Assembly (NCBI GenBank): GCA_032051265.1
Contig: DAMBYU010000008.1
Span: 62,001-126,000 of the forward strand
Length of the DNA: 64,000 nt
Source of the DNA: Dryocola sp032051265
GTDB taxonomy: Bacteria; Pseudomonadota; Gammaproteobacteria; Enterobacterales; Enterobacteriaceae
Direction: 5' to 3'
The notes beneath the pieces are model-generated. The model was not told the DNA's origin. It was given only the letters and a program-made list of their open reading frames with translations, and did no database searches. Each line of letters begins with the position of its first letter. Position 1 is the stretch's first letter. Positions 26,196 to 35,202 of this stretch are shown in pieces. The position numbers and the translations under genes were made by a program.

Positions 26196-26931
26196 TGGTA
26201 CCGGCGGCGCGCAGTTAGTCCCCGCCTTTGGCTGCCACTGTGCTGCCTGCGAGCGCGCACGCCATCAACCACAGCATCGCCGCAAACCCTGCAGCGCAGT
26301 GGTGAAGTTTAACGATGCGGTGACGCTGCTGGACGCGGGCATTGCGGATCTTATGGATCACTGGCAGCCGGAAGATTTTCAGCAGTTTTTACTCACCCAT
26401 TATCATATGGATCATGTCCTGGGCCTGTTTCCTCTGCGCTGGGGAACAGGTAAGAAGATTCGCGTCTACGGCCCGCCGGATGAACAGGGCTACGATGACC
26501 TTTTTAAACACCCCGGTATTCTGGATTTCAGCCATACGCTTGAGCCCTTTGTCTGGTTTACCTTACAAGCCCTGCGCGTCACTCCGCTGCCGCTTAATCA
26601 CTCGAAACTCACTTTTGGCTATCTGTTCGAAACGCCGCACAGCCGCGTGGCATGGCTAAGCGATACCGCAGGGTTGCCGGAAAAAACGCTGAAGTTTCTG
26701 GCGAATAATAAGCCACAGATTATTGTTATCGATTGCAGCCACGAACCTCGTCCTGAAACGCCAAAAAACCATTGCGACTTGAATACCGTGGTGGCGTTAA
26801 ACCAGCAGATTGGCTGTCCGCGCGTGATCCTCACGCATATCAGCCACCAGTTCGACTGCTGGCTGATGGAGAACGAACTGCCCGCAGGCTTTGAGGCCGG
26901 TTTTGACGGGCTGGAGATTAGCGTGGATTAA
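26173..26931 (+). CDS. phnP: phosphoribosyl 1,2-cyclic phosphate phosphodiesterase
   Basis: A 252-residue metallo-beta-lactamase-fold enzyme with the HYHMDH metal motif (around residue 76) and later ligands in LPLNHSK, WLSDTAG and LTHISHQ. The N-terminal cysteine and histidine set FGCHCAACERARH forms the structural zinc site known in E. coli PhnP. It opens ribose 1,2-cyclic phosphate 5-phosphate, the product of PhnJ, to ribose 1,5-bisphosphate for PhnN. It is the last gene of the phn operon. Confidence 0.95.
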   Translation: MSLKLTLSGTGGAQLVPAFGCHCAACERARHQPQHRRKPCSAVVKFNDAVTLLDAGIADLMDHWQPEDFQQFLLTHYHMDHVLGLFPLRWGTGKKIRVYGPPDEQGYDDLFKHPGILDFSHTLEPFVWFTLQALRVTPLPLNHSKLTFGYLFETPHSRVAWLSDTAGLPEKTLKFLANNKPQIIVIDCSHEPRPETPKNHCDLNTVVALNQQIGCPRVILTHISHQFDCWLMENELPAGFEAGFDGLEISVD

Positions 26932-26940
26932 GGTAGTTTT

Positions 26941-27010
26941 TGTCGGATGACGCTGACGCTTATCCGACCTACGGTGCCAATGCGATTGTAGGGTGGATAA
27001 GCGCAAGCGG
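26941..27010. repeat. REP/BIME-like element after phnP
   Basis: GCTTATCCGACCTAC (26958-26972) and GTAGGGTGGATAAGC (26988-27002) face each other with two mismatches. GTCGGAT at the left end pairs with ATCCGAC to form the inner palindrome of a REP unit. The pair lies between convergent phnP and the histidine kinase gene. It probably marks the 3-prime end of the phn mRNA. Confidence 0.75.
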
Positions 27011-27053
27011 CGAAATCTGCGACAGCGGAGGATCCCCAGGCGCAACACAAGTC

Positions 27054-27075
27054 AGCCCCTCTTTGCAGAGGGGCT
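27054..27075. other. strong stem-loop in the phnP / histidine kinase intergenic region
   Basis: AGCCCCTCT (27054-27062) and AGAGGGGCT (27067-27075) form a perfect 9-bp stem with a 4-base loop (GCAA on the minus strand, a GNRA-type tetraloop). No T-run follows on either strand. The rest of 27076-27253 has a repeated TTAATGAGG and no reading frame I can support. The stem may be part of an RNA 3-prime end or an unannotated structured RNA. Confidence 0.4.
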
Positions 27076-27253
27076 AAGTCCTTGCTACAGGATAGTTAAT
27101 GAGGTGCATAGTAATTAATGAGGCGGCTTAAGGTGTATTCCAGATCCCGCCCGCTTCCTCCTGGTTAGCTGGAAGGGGCTTTCTATTAATGTCTGCTTCC
27201 TGATGCCGAGTCAATTGTTTGCGGATGACCTTTTTACGGATTTGGAATCCAGA

Positions 27254-29842
27254 TTACGTATTGCGCTGTCCCGCCCGATGCGACTGCCACGCACGGCGCA
27301 ATGCGTGGGCCAGCTGCACCTGATTAAAGGGTTTGCGGAGCAGTTCCACGTCGGGCAACCGTTGCCCGCTGCGACGCAAATCCTGGCCGCTTATCAGCAG
27401 CAAGGTGAGATGAGGGGAATGCTCGCGGGCATACTGTAAAACCTCCGCGCCGCTCATACTTCCCGGCAACATTAAATCGCTTATTACGATACTGATATCC
27501 GGCACATCGGTCAGCATTTGCAGCGCCTGTTGACTGTCGCTGGTTTCAAGCGTCAGGTAGCCTAGCTGGTGCAGCTGTTCACATAGCGTCTGACGCACGT
27601 CGTATTCATCTTCCAGCACCAGAACTAACTGGTCCTGATATTCGCTGGCGGCAGGCACCTGCGGCTGGATCTCACTTAACGCCTGCGCCGGCGCGCGAGG
27701 AAGCTGCAAACGCACCAGCGTGCCCTGTCCCGGCGCGCTTTCAATCTGCACGCGCCCGCCGGACTGGCGCACAAAACCATAGACCATCGACAGGCCCAAC
27801 CCGCTTCCGCTCCCGGTCTGTTTAGTGGTGAAGAACGGCTCAAACACCTGTGCTTTTACCGAGGGTGACATGCCGTGTCCGGTGTCGACTACTTCCAGCG
27901 CGACCATATCCTGTTTGCCGCCGTCGGCGCGTACCACGCGCTGGTTCCAGGTCCGAATTTTTATACTGCCAGTCTGGCCTTCCATCGCGTCGCGAGCGTT
28001 CATTACCAGGTTGATAATCGCGTTTTCAAGCTGGTTGACGTCGATCCACGCAGGCCAGGCGGGCTGCTGCGCTTCAATCTCAAGCGTCAGCGAAGCGGGC
28101 AAAGAGTGGCGGATTAGCGGGTCGAGGTTCTCCAGCAGGCTTTTCATCGCCACGGCGTGTGGATGGAGTGACTGTTTGCGCGAAAAAGCCAGCAGGCGTT
28201 GGGTTAGCTGCGCGCCTCGCTCGGCGGCCTTTAAGGAACGGTTGATACGCGCGGCATCCGGCGAATCCGCTGGAACCAGCTCAAGGCTGCCAATGATGAC
28301 CGCCAGCAAATTATTAAAATCGTGAGCAAGGCCGCCGGTTAACTGCCCTACCGCTTTCATTTTCTGGCTATGCACCAGCGCCTCCTCAAGCGCTTTACGT
28401 TCGCTGCGCTCCAGCACCACGTTAACCATCCCCCGCCCCGGTACGGGACTGAAACGCAGTTCAATCGTGCGGTTATCCTCCAGCCGCAGCTCCTGTGGCA
28501 ATGGCTGCGGGCGGGAAAGGTTTTCCAGAATATGTTCCTGCAGCGGCGTGACCTGCTTGAGCAGGCCCAGATAATGCTGCCCGCGTTGCAGTCGCTCCGG
28601 CGCTAAACCCAGCAGCAGCGGATACTGTGGATTCCACACCACCAGGAAACCCTCGTTATCGAACAGCGCAAAGCCGTCGCGCATGGCATGGAAGGTGGTT
28701 TCCAGCTGCGTGCTTTTTTCTTTCAGCAATTTCGAGGTGTGTTCCAAAGAAGTGGTATTGCGCGCAAAAACGTTGAACGCGCGCGCCAGCTCGCCAAGCT
28801 CATCCTGGCGTTGCAATGCGGGTACGCTGACATCCCGTTCGCCTCTCGCCAGCCGGGCCATAGCGTGAGAAATAGCCGTCAGATTCGAACCAAGATTTTT
28901 GTAGATATACCAGCCCGCAAAGCCGGTTATCACTATCGCCAGCAAAGCAAACAGACCGATAAAGAAGATGATGGACTGCAGATCCTTGTGGCTCTGCTCG
29001 GTGCGGTTAAGCGACTCCTGCGCCACTTTCTGCACGTACAGGTTGATGTCCTGATTAAGAAACGCCACCAGCGCTTTGATGTGATACATAAACCAGGCGA
29101 TACCCAAATCGCTGTTCGCAAGCCGCTGGGATAGCGGCAGCAGCTGGCGCAAATGCGTGTTGAATTCCTGCAATATTTCATCGATCAACGGCGAGTCTGC
29201 ATGCGCTGGCAGTTTTGCCATAACCTCAGTGAGCTGCGCCACGGTGGCCTTTGGCGAAGGCGTCTGGATGGCAATCAGGATCAGTCTGTCCATCTCCGCA
29301 AGGAGCGTCCCGTCCGGAACGTTCAGCCCGTCACGGGCGTTGATGTCCTGAATATGGTGCAGATAGCTCTGGTTCTGATACAGCGCGCTTAGCAGGTCGT
29401 TACGCTGCAGATGGCGGCGATGTCCCAGCTCCAGCATCTGCGTCACGCTGCTTTCCAGTTCGTTGCTGCGTTCGGTAATGCGTTTCACCAGCTGCGGCTC
29501 ATGGCCGGCAAGCGGAGCCTTTGCCAGATGATTCAGCGAATTTTGCAGCTCCAGCTGCGTTTGCTTCAGGCGCGCCGCTTCGCTTTGGTACTCAAGCGCG
29601 CCGACAACCTGCGTTAACCGTACGGCGGCGGTGGCGACGTTCGCCGTGTCCCTTGCCAGCTCCATGCTGCCGGACATGTCGCTAAGCGTTTGCCCCTGAA
29701 CCTGCTCCTGCAGGCGGCTGGCGTGTTCAAAACCCAGCACCGCCACACCACAGACCATCAGCGTCACCGCCACTACCAGCAGATTGAAAAACAGCAGGCG
29801 TCCACGTGCGCTTGCTAAGAAGGGGATGCGGGATTGCGCCAT
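27254..29842 (-). CDS. hybrid sensor histidine kinase (TorS-like input, HisKA, HATPase, receiver)
   Basis: An 862-residue inner-membrane kinase. A transmembrane helix near residues 19-37 is followed by a large helical periplasmic sensor (about 40-288, TorS-like) and a second helix (291-313). Then come HAMP (about 315-367), a PAS-like domain (about 380-480), and HisKA with the phosphorylated His507 in GGLAHDFNN. The HATPase domain has its N box around Asn616 and GLGL near 681-684. A C-terminal receiver has Asp789 in ISDLMLPG. Unlike TorS or ArcB it has no HPt domain after the receiver. It is divergent from the sugar ABC operon, and the only response regulator nearby is at 36728-37462, so the two probably form a system for that operon. 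Confidence 0.85.
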   Translation of the reverse strand: MAQSRIPFLASARGRLLFFNLLVVAVTLMVCGVAVLGFEHASRLQEQVQGQTLSDMSGSMELARDTANVATAAVRLTQVVGALEYQSEAARLKQTQLELQNSLNHLAKAPLAGHEPQLVKRITERSNELESSVTQMLELGHRRHLQRNDLLSALYQNQSYLHHIQDINARDGLNVPDGTLLAEMDRLILIAIQTPSPKATVAQLTEVMAKLPAHADSPLIDEILQEFNTHLRQLLPLSQRLANSDLGIAWFMYHIKALVAFLNQDINLYVQKVAQESLNRTEQSHKDLQSIIFFIGLFALLAIVITGFAGWYIYKNLGSNLTAISHAMARLARGERDVSVPALQRQDELGELARAFNVFARNTTSLEHTSKLLKEKSTQLETTFHAMRDGFALFDNEGFLVVWNPQYPLLLGLAPERLQRGQHYLGLLKQVTPLQEHILENLSRPQPLPQELRLEDNRTIELRFSPVPGRGMVNVVLERSERKALEEALVHSQKMKAVGQLTGGLAHDFNNLLAVIIGSLELVPADSPDAARINRSLKAAERGAQLTQRLLAFSRKQSLHPHAVAMKSLLENLDPLIRHSLPASLTLEIEAQQPAWPAWIDVNQLENAIINLVMNARDAMEGQTGSIKIRTWNQRVVRADGGKQDMVALEVVDTGHGMSPSVKAQVFEPFFTTKQTGSGSGLGLSMVYGFVRQSGGRVQIESAPGQGTLVRLQLPRAPAQALSEIQPQVPAASEYQDQLVLVLEDEYDVRQTLCEQLHQLGYLTLETSDSQQALQMLTDVPDISIVISDLMLPGSMSGAEVLQYAREHSPHLTLLLISGQDLRRSGQRLPDVELLRKPFNQVQLAHALRRAWQSHRAGQRNT

Positions 29843-29919
29843 AGCGGCTCCGGTAATATCGCTTTCTATCAGTAAAACACTCCCCCAGCGTGCCGCTCTA
29901 TATATCCATCACGGTAATG

Positions 29920-29998
29920 TGACAACGGTTAACTATTCAGGAATATGACAAATATGAACGGCTTCTGACATTTTGCATTTACCGACGGATGGTTAACT
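29920..29998. promoter_or_regulatory. repeat-rich control region upstream of the sugar ABC operon
   Basis: TGACA occurs at 29920-29924, 29946-29950 and 29966-29970, and GGTTAACT occurs at 29927-29934 and 29991-29998. The region lies between the divergent histidine kinase and ABC operon. Spaced direct repeats are how OmpR-family regulators usually bind, so these are candidate sites for the regulator at 36728-37462. The repeats are seen; the binding is inferred. Confidence 0.4.
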
Positions 29999-30034
29999 GG
30001 CATCACTCGGTTTTTCACCCGCAGGAGTCGCGCT

Positions 30035-31558
30035 ATGAGTAGAGTGCCCATTCTGGAGATGCGCAATATTGCCAAATCTTTCGGCAAATTTTATGCGCTT
30101 AAAGGCGTCGACCTGACGGTGTTTCCCGGCGAAATTCACGCGCTGATGGGGGAAAACGGCGCCGGAAAAAGTACCCTGATGAAGATCCTCGCAGGCGCCT
30201 ATACCGCCACCAGCGGAGAGATTTTGATTGACGGCCAGCCCTGGAGCATTAAGGGGCCAAAGGATGCTCTGAGCGCTGGCATCACGCTGATTTACCAGGA
30301 GATGCAGCTCGCCCCGAACCTTACCGTAGCAGAGAATATTTTCCTCGGCAGCGAGCTTTCGCGCGCGGGCCTGGTGCAGCGTAAAGAGATGGTGATGCAG
30401 GCGCAGACGGTGATTAACCGCCTGGGGGCACAGTTCAAAGCCAGCGATCTGGTCATGAAGCTAACCATCGCCGAGCAGCAGCAGGTTGAGATTGCCCGTG
30501 CGCTACATCGTAATAGCCGCATTTTAGTTATGGATGAACCCACAGCCGCGCTCTCTTCCCGCGAAACACACCGCCTGTTCGAGCTGATTATGCGCCTGCG
30601 CGATGAAGGCATGGCGATTATCTACATCAGCCATCGCATGGCAGAAGTGTATGAATTATCAGACCGGGTTAGCGTGCTGCGCGACGGACAGTACGTCGGC
30701 AGCCTGACGCGCGAAAAACTTAACGCTAACGAACTGGTGCGCATGATGGTGGGCCGCCCGCTAAGCGATCTGTTTAATAAAGAACGAGATATTCCGCTGG
30801 GTAATACGCGCCTGAATGTCCATCACCTGACGGACGGCGGCAAGGTGCATCCGGTGAGTTTACAGGTGCGTTCTGGCGAAATCGTCGGCCTGGCCGGATT
30901 AGTCGGCGCCGGGCGTTCCGAACTCGCGCAGCTTATTTTTGGCGTGCGCAAAGCGACAGGCGGGACGATAGAAATCGACGGTAAGCCGGTCAATATCCAT
31001 TCACCACGTGAAGCTATTCGCCTCGGTATTGGCTTTCTTACCGAAAACCGTAAAGAACAAGGTCTGTTTCTGGAGCTCGCAGCGCAGGACAACATCACTA
31101 TGGCGACGCTGGAACGCGACGCGAATTACGGCTGGCTGGATCGCAAAAAAGCACAAACCATCTCCGACGATGCTATCAGCCTGCTGAATATTCGCGTGCC
31201 TCATGCGCAGGTACGTGCCGGGGGATTATCCGGCGGGAATCAGCAAAAACTGCTGATCTCACGCTGGGTGGCGATTGGTCCACGTATTTTGATCCTTGAT
31301 GAACCCACCCGCGGCGTGGACGTAGGCGCAAAAAGTGAGATCTACCGGATCATGAGCCAGATGGCGAAACAGGGCGTGGCGATCCTGATGATCTCCAGCG
31401 AACTGCCTGAAGTCGTCGGTATGAGCGACCGGGTATATGTGATGCGCGAAGGCAGCATCGCAGGCGAGCTGCACGGCACGGACATTACACAAGAAAGCAT
31501 CATGACGCTGGCGACCGGCGTGGAAGATGCCCACATCAAGGTGGTTAACCATGGCTAA
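30035..31558 (+). CDS. sugar ABC transporter ATP-binding protein (RbsA/AlsA type)
   Basis: A 507-residue tandem ABC ATPase of the carbohydrate CUT2 family. The first domain has Walker A GENGAGKST and signature LTIAEQQQVEIARAL. The second has the degenerate Walker A GLVGAGRSEL usual in this family and signature LSGGNQQKLLISRW. It drives sugar import through the permease encoded next, whose ATG lies inside its final codons (8-base overlap). It is the first gene of an operon of transporter, isomerase, aldolase and kinase. Confidence 0.92.
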   Translation: MSRVPILEMRNIAKSFGKFYALKGVDLTVFPGEIHALMGENGAGKSTLMKILAGAYTATSGEILIDGQPWSIKGPKDALSAGITLIYQEMQLAPNLTVAENIFLGSELSRAGLVQRKEMVMQAQTVINRLGAQFKASDLVMKLTIAEQQQVEIARALHRNSRILVMDEPTAALSSRETHRLFELIMRLRDEGMAIIYISHRMAEVYELSDRVSVLRDGQYVGSLTREKLNANELVRMMVGRPLSDLFNKERDIPLGNTRLNVHHLTDGGKVHPVSLQVRSGEIVGLAGLVGAGRSELAQLIFGVRKATGGTIEIDGKPVNIHSPREAIRLGIGFLTENRKEQGLFLELAAQDNITMATLERDANYGWLDRKKAQTISDDAISLLNIRVPHAQVRAGGLSGGNQQKLLISRWVAIGPRILILDEPTRGVDVGAKSEIYRIMSQMAKQGVAILMISSELPEVVGMSDRVYVMREGSIAGELHGTDITQESIMTLATGVEDAHIKVVNHG

Positions 31559-32576
31559 TACGATTGATCCACGCAAAAGCGCGCCGGCTACGGACGCGCC
31601 GCAGCAGGTAGCAAAATCCGCCACGCTGAAAAAAGCGCTATTTGGCGATTTAATGCAAACCATAGGAATTTTGCCGATTCTGGTGCTCATCATCGCCGTT
31701 TTCGGCTTCATCGCGCCAAACTTTTTCACCGAGTCGAACCTTCTGAATATCGCCCGCCAGTCCTCCATCAATATCGTTCTCGCAGCGGGTATGACGTTTA
31801 TCATTTTGACCGGCGGGATCGACCTTTCCGTTGGTTCGATTCTGGGCACCACGGCGGTGACGGCGATGGTCGTTTCGCTGATGCCGGGCTGGGAAGCGTT
31901 GTCGATTCCTGCCGCGCTGATGATGGGCACCGGGCTTGGGCTGTTTAACGGCATGCTGGTGGCCTGGGCGGGACTACCGCCGTTTATCGTCACGCTTGGC
32001 ACCTATACCGCCCTGCGCGGCGCGGCTTATTTGCTGGCCGACGGCACCACGGTGATCAACTCCAATATTAATTTTGAGTGGATCGGCAACTCCTATCTCG
32101 GTCCGATTCCGTGGCTAGTGGTGATTGCGCTGGCGGTGATTGTGGTCTGCTGGTTCATCCTCAGACGTACCACGCTTGGGGTTCATATTTACGCGGTTGG
32201 CGGCAATATGCAGGCGGCACGCCTTACGGGCATCAAAGTATGGATGGTTCTGCTGTTCGTTTACGGCATGAGCGGCCTGCTTTCCGGGCTTGGCGGCGTG
32301 ATGAGCGCCTCCCGGCTGTACAGCGCCAACGGCAACCTCGGTATGGGCTATGAGCTGGACGCTATCGCGGCGGTGATTCTCGGCGGTACCAGCTTTGTGG
32401 GCGGCATCGGCACCATCACCGGCACGCTGGTCGGCGCGCTGATTATCGCCACGCTTAACAATGGTATGACGCTGATGGGCGTCTCCTATTTCTGGCAACT
32501 GGTGATCAAAGGGGCGGTGATCATCATTGCGGTGCTGATAGATAAATACCGTACCCGTCACCATCAAAGTGCATAA
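31551..32576 (+). CDS. sugar ABC transporter permease (RbsC/AlsC type)
   Basis: A 341-residue CUT2-family permease with about eight to ten hydrophobic segments. Family signatures are FIILTGGIDLSVGS, LPPFIVTLGTYTALRG and GYELDAIAAVILGGTSFVGGIGTI. The ATG at 31551 is used because it overlaps the ATPase stop; the frame starts earlier but that part lies within the ATPase gene. It forms the membrane channel for the same sugar. Confidence 0.92.
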   Translation: MANTIDPRKSAPATDAPQQVAKSATLKKALFGDLMQTIGILPILVLIIAVFGFIAPNFFTESNLLNIARQSSINIVLAAGMTFIILTGGIDLSVGSILGTTAVTAMVVSLMPGWEALSIPAALMMGTGLGLFNGMLVAWAGLPPFIVTLGTYTALRGAAYLLADGTTVINSNINFEWIGNSYLGPIPWLVVIALAVIVVCWFILRRTTLGVHIYAVGGNMQAARLTGIKVWMVLLFVYGMSGLLSGLGGVMSASRLYSANGNLGMGYELDAIAAVILGGTSFVGGIGTITGTLVGALIIATLNNGMTLMGVSYFWQLVIKGAVIIIAVLIDKYRTRHHQSA

Positions 32577-32605
32577 CAAAAAACACCCTACACAGGAGAT
32601 ATGCC

Positions 32606-33550
32606 ATGCGTTTGAAGCCAATAGTAACCGCGTTGCTCGCGGGAGCCATGATTGCCGGGGCGCCATTTGCTCAGGCTAAAGATCTGAAATCTATCGGGGT
32701 GACGGTGGGCGATCTCGCCAACCCATTCTTCGTGCAGATAACCAAAGGTGCCGAACTTGAAGCTCGTAAGCTTGCGGGCGACAACGTGAAAGTGACGCTG
32801 GTTTCCAGCGGTTACGATCTGGGCCAGCAGGTTTCGCAGATTGATAACTTTATCGCCGCCAAAGTGGACATGATCATTCTCAACGCCGCGGATTCCAAAG
32901 GGATCGGTCCGGCGGTAAAACGCGCTAAAGATGCCGGGATCGTGGTTGTTGCAGTGGACGTGGCGGCGGAAGGCGCGGATGCAACGATCACCTCGAACAA
33001 CACCCAGGCGGGTGAAATGGCCTGTAAGTACATTTCGGATCGCTTAAAAGAGAAAGGCAACGTGGTGATCATCAACGGGCCGCCGGTATCCGCCGTGCAG
33101 AACCGTGTTGAAGGCTGTCTGACCGAGTTCAAAAAGCACCCGGATATCAAGATCCTCTCTTCTAACCAGAACGCCAAAGGTAGCCGCGAAGGGGGTCTTG
33201 AAGTCATGACTTCGCTGCTGGCGGCCAATCCGAAGATCGACGGGGTATTCGCCATCAACGATCCAACGGCGATCGGCGCCGATCTTGCGGCGAAGCAGGC
33301 GCAGCGTAACGAATTCTTTATCGTCGGCGTGGACGGCAGCCCAGATGCGGAAGAAGCCCTGAAACGCGGCGGAAATACGCTGTTCGTGGCAACCCCTGCG
33401 CAAGACCCGCAGGTGATGGCGGCAAAAGCGGTGGAGATTGGTTACGACATCCTGCAGGGCAAGCCCGCGCCTAAAGAGCCGGTCCTGATCCCGGTGACGA
33501 TGATCGATAAAAACAATATCGGTACTTATAAGGGCTGGACAGTGAAATAA
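32606..33550 (+). CDS. periplasmic sugar-binding protein (RbsB/AlsB type)
   Basis: A 314-residue secreted type I periplasmic binding protein. A signal peptide (MRLKPIVTALLAGAMIAGAP then FAQA) precedes the mature KDLKSIGV. The two-lobe fold shows GDLANPFFVQITKGAE, a DVAAEGAD hinge region and GVFAINDPTAIGADLA. It captures the sugar for the CUT2 transporter encoded upstream. The substrate is unknown; the downstream D-lyxose isomerase points to a pentose or hexose aldose. Confidence 0.92.
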   Translation: MRLKPIVTALLAGAMIAGAPFAQAKDLKSIGVTVGDLANPFFVQITKGAELEARKLAGDNVKVTLVSSGYDLGQQVSQIDNFIAAKVDMIILNAADSKGIGPAVKRAKDAGIVVVAVDVAAEGADATITSNNTQAGEMACKYISDRLKEKGNVVIINGPPVSAVQNRVEGCLTEFKKHPDIKILSSNQNAKGSREGGLEVMTSLLAANPKIDGVFAINDPTAIGADLAAKQAQRNEFFIVGVDGSPDAEEALKRGGNTLFVATPAQDPQVMAAKAVEIGYDILQGKPAPKEPVLIPVTMIDKNNIGTYKGWTVK

Positions 33551-33552
33551 CC

Positions 33553-33594
33553 TTTTCCCCTCGCCCCTCTCCTCTTCCCGGGGCGAGGGGAAAA
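33553..33594. repeat. dispersed intergenic palindrome, copy 3, within the sugar operon
   Basis: A perfect 15-bp inverted repeat, TTTTCCCCTCGCCCC (33553-33567) and its complement (33580-33594), with a 12-base loop, lies between the binding-protein gene and the isomerase gene. Similar GC-rich palindromes occur at 5892, 13835 and 46308. It probably protects the transporter part of the mRNA and lowers expression of the enzyme genes downstream. It is T-rich only on the 5-prime side, so termination is doubtful on the plus strand. Confidence 0.6.
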
Positions 33595-33607
33595 ATAAGG
33601 AGGCAAC

Positions 33608-34291
33608 ATGAAACGCTCCGAAGTGAATCAGATCCTGTCCCGGACTCGCCATTTCTTTATGCAGCATGACGTGCACCTGCCTCCTTTCGCCTCTTACGAT
33701 CTGACGAAATGGCAGCAGGTGGATAAAGCCATCTGGCAGGAAGTATTCGATTTAAAGCTGGGCTGGGACGTGACGGCATTTGGCGGCAATGATTTTCTTG
33801 CCCAGGGGCTGACGCTGTTCACTTTACGTAACGGCTCGCCGGACGGCGCGCCTTATGCCAAATGCTATGCCGAGAAAATAATGCATGTCCGTGAAGGGCA
33901 GCTCACGCCGATGCATTTTCACTGGCGAAAACAAGAAGACATCATCAATCGTGGCGGCGGTAATTTAATTGTCGAACTGTGGAATTCAGATCAGTTTGAA
34001 CAACCCGAAGAGAGCGACGTGACGGTAACCATTGACGGTTGTCGCCAGACTCACGCGGCAGGCAGCCAGCTACGCCTGTCACCAGGAGAAAGCATCTGCC
34101 TGGTGCCCGGCGTCTATCACAGTTTCTGGGGCGAGCCCGGCTATGGCGATGTGCTGGTCGGCGAAGTGTCGATGGTTAACGACGACGATCGCGACAACCG
34201 ATTCCTCAAACCGCTGGAGCGCTTTAACAGCATTATCGAAGACGAACCGGCGCAGCAACTGCTGTGCAATGAGTATCGCCTGCGCTTTTAA
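33608..34291 (+). CDS. D-lyxose isomerase (cupin)
   Basis: A 227-residue cupin enzyme, homologous to the D-lyxose isomerase encoded by E. coli O157:H7 Z5688. The metal site His103, His105, Glu110 and His171 (in MHFHWRKQE and VPGVYHSFW) is intact. It interconverts D-lyxose and D-xylulose and also accepts D-mannose and D-fructose. Its position after the sugar transporter and before an aldolase and a kinase suggests it starts intracellular catabolism of the imported aldose. Confidence 0.88.
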   Translation: MKRSEVNQILSRTRHFFMQHDVHLPPFASYDLTKWQQVDKAIWQEVFDLKLGWDVTAFGGNDFLAQGLTLFTLRNGSPDGAPYAKCYAEKIMHVREGQLTPMHFHWRKQEDIINRGGGNLIVELWNSDQFEQPEESDVTVTIDGCRQTHAAGSQLRLSPGESICLVPGVYHSFWGEPGYGDVLVGEVSMVNDDDRDNRFLKPLERFNSIIEDEPAQQLLCNEYRLRF

Positions 34292-34332
34292 GTAGTCCAT
34301 TACTTCTCTTGTCCAACACCGGGGGACCGATT

Positions 34333-35193
34333 ATGGCTTTGATATCACTTGCAGACGGACTGGCCCACGCACGTGCGAACGGCTACGCCATGGGCGCGTT
34401 TAACGTGCTCGACAGCCATTTTCTGCGCGCGCTTTTCGCCGCAGCAAAGCAGGAAAAATCACCGTTTATTATCAATATGGCCGAAGTACATTTTAAATAT
34501 GTGTCGCTGGATTCATTAGTTGAGGCCGTAAAATTCGAAGCGGCCCGGCACGATATTCCGGTCGTGCTTAATCTCGATCACGGTCTGCATTTTGACGCGG
34601 TGGTCCGCGCCTTACGTCTCGGTTTTAGCTCGGTAATGTTTGATGGCTCTACACTTGAATATGAAGAGAATATTCGCCAGACCCGCGAGGTGGTGAAGAT
34701 GTGCCACGCGGTGGGTGTTTCCGTAGAAGCGGAGCTGGGCGCCGTCGGCGGCGATGAAGGCGGCGCGCTGTACGGCGAAGCTGATAGCGATAAATTCACC
34801 GATCCCGCCGTCGCGCGTGATTTCGTCGACAGAACGGGCATCGATACGCTGGCTGTCGCTATCGGCAACGCGCACGGTAAATACAAAGGTGAACCAAAGC
34901 TTGATTTTGACCGTCTGGCCGCTATCCGTCAGCAAACTGGTTTACCGCTGGTGCTGCATGGCGGCTCCGGCATCAGCGACGAAGATTTCCGTAAAGCGAT
35001 AACCCTCGGTATTCACAAAATAAACTTCTATACCGGCATGTCGCAGGCGGCACTTAATGCTGTCGAGCAGCGAATGAATCAGCGTCACGCGATCTATGAC
35101 GAATTTGCCGAACTTTTGCTCGGCATTGAAGAAGCTATTACGGACGTTGTCGCCGGGCAGATGCGGATTTTTGGTAGTTCGGGTAAAGCTTAA
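34333..35193 (+). CDS. class II (zinc-dependent) ketose-bisphosphate aldolase
   Basis: A 286-residue aldolase of the GatY/KbaY/FbaA family. The start is the ATG at 34333 with GGGGGA upstream; the frame is open earlier but without family similarity. Zinc ligands are His83 (in NLDHGLHFD, with catalytic Asp82), His181 in NAHGKYKG and His209 in LHGGSGISD. It would split a ketose phosphate into dihydroxyacetone phosphate and an aldehyde. Together with isomerase and kinase it completes an aldose to triose route; whether the substrate is a 1-phosphate or 1,6-bisphosphate is not evident. Confidence 0.87.
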   Translation: MALISLADGLAHARANGYAMGAFNVLDSHFLRALFAAAKQEKSPFIINMAEVHFKYVSLDSLVEAVKFEAARHDIPVVLNLDHGLHFDAVVRALRLGFSSVMFDGSTLEYEENIRQTREVVKMCHAVGVSVEAELGAVGGDEGGALYGEADSDKFTDPAVARDFVDRTGIDTLAVAIGNAHGKYKGEPKLDFDRLAAIRQQTGLPLVLHGGSGISDEDFRKAITLGIHKINFYTGMSQAALNAVEQRMNQRHAIYDEFAELLLGIEEAITDVVAGQMRIFGSSGKA

Positions 35194-35202
35194 GGAGAGT
35201 TT

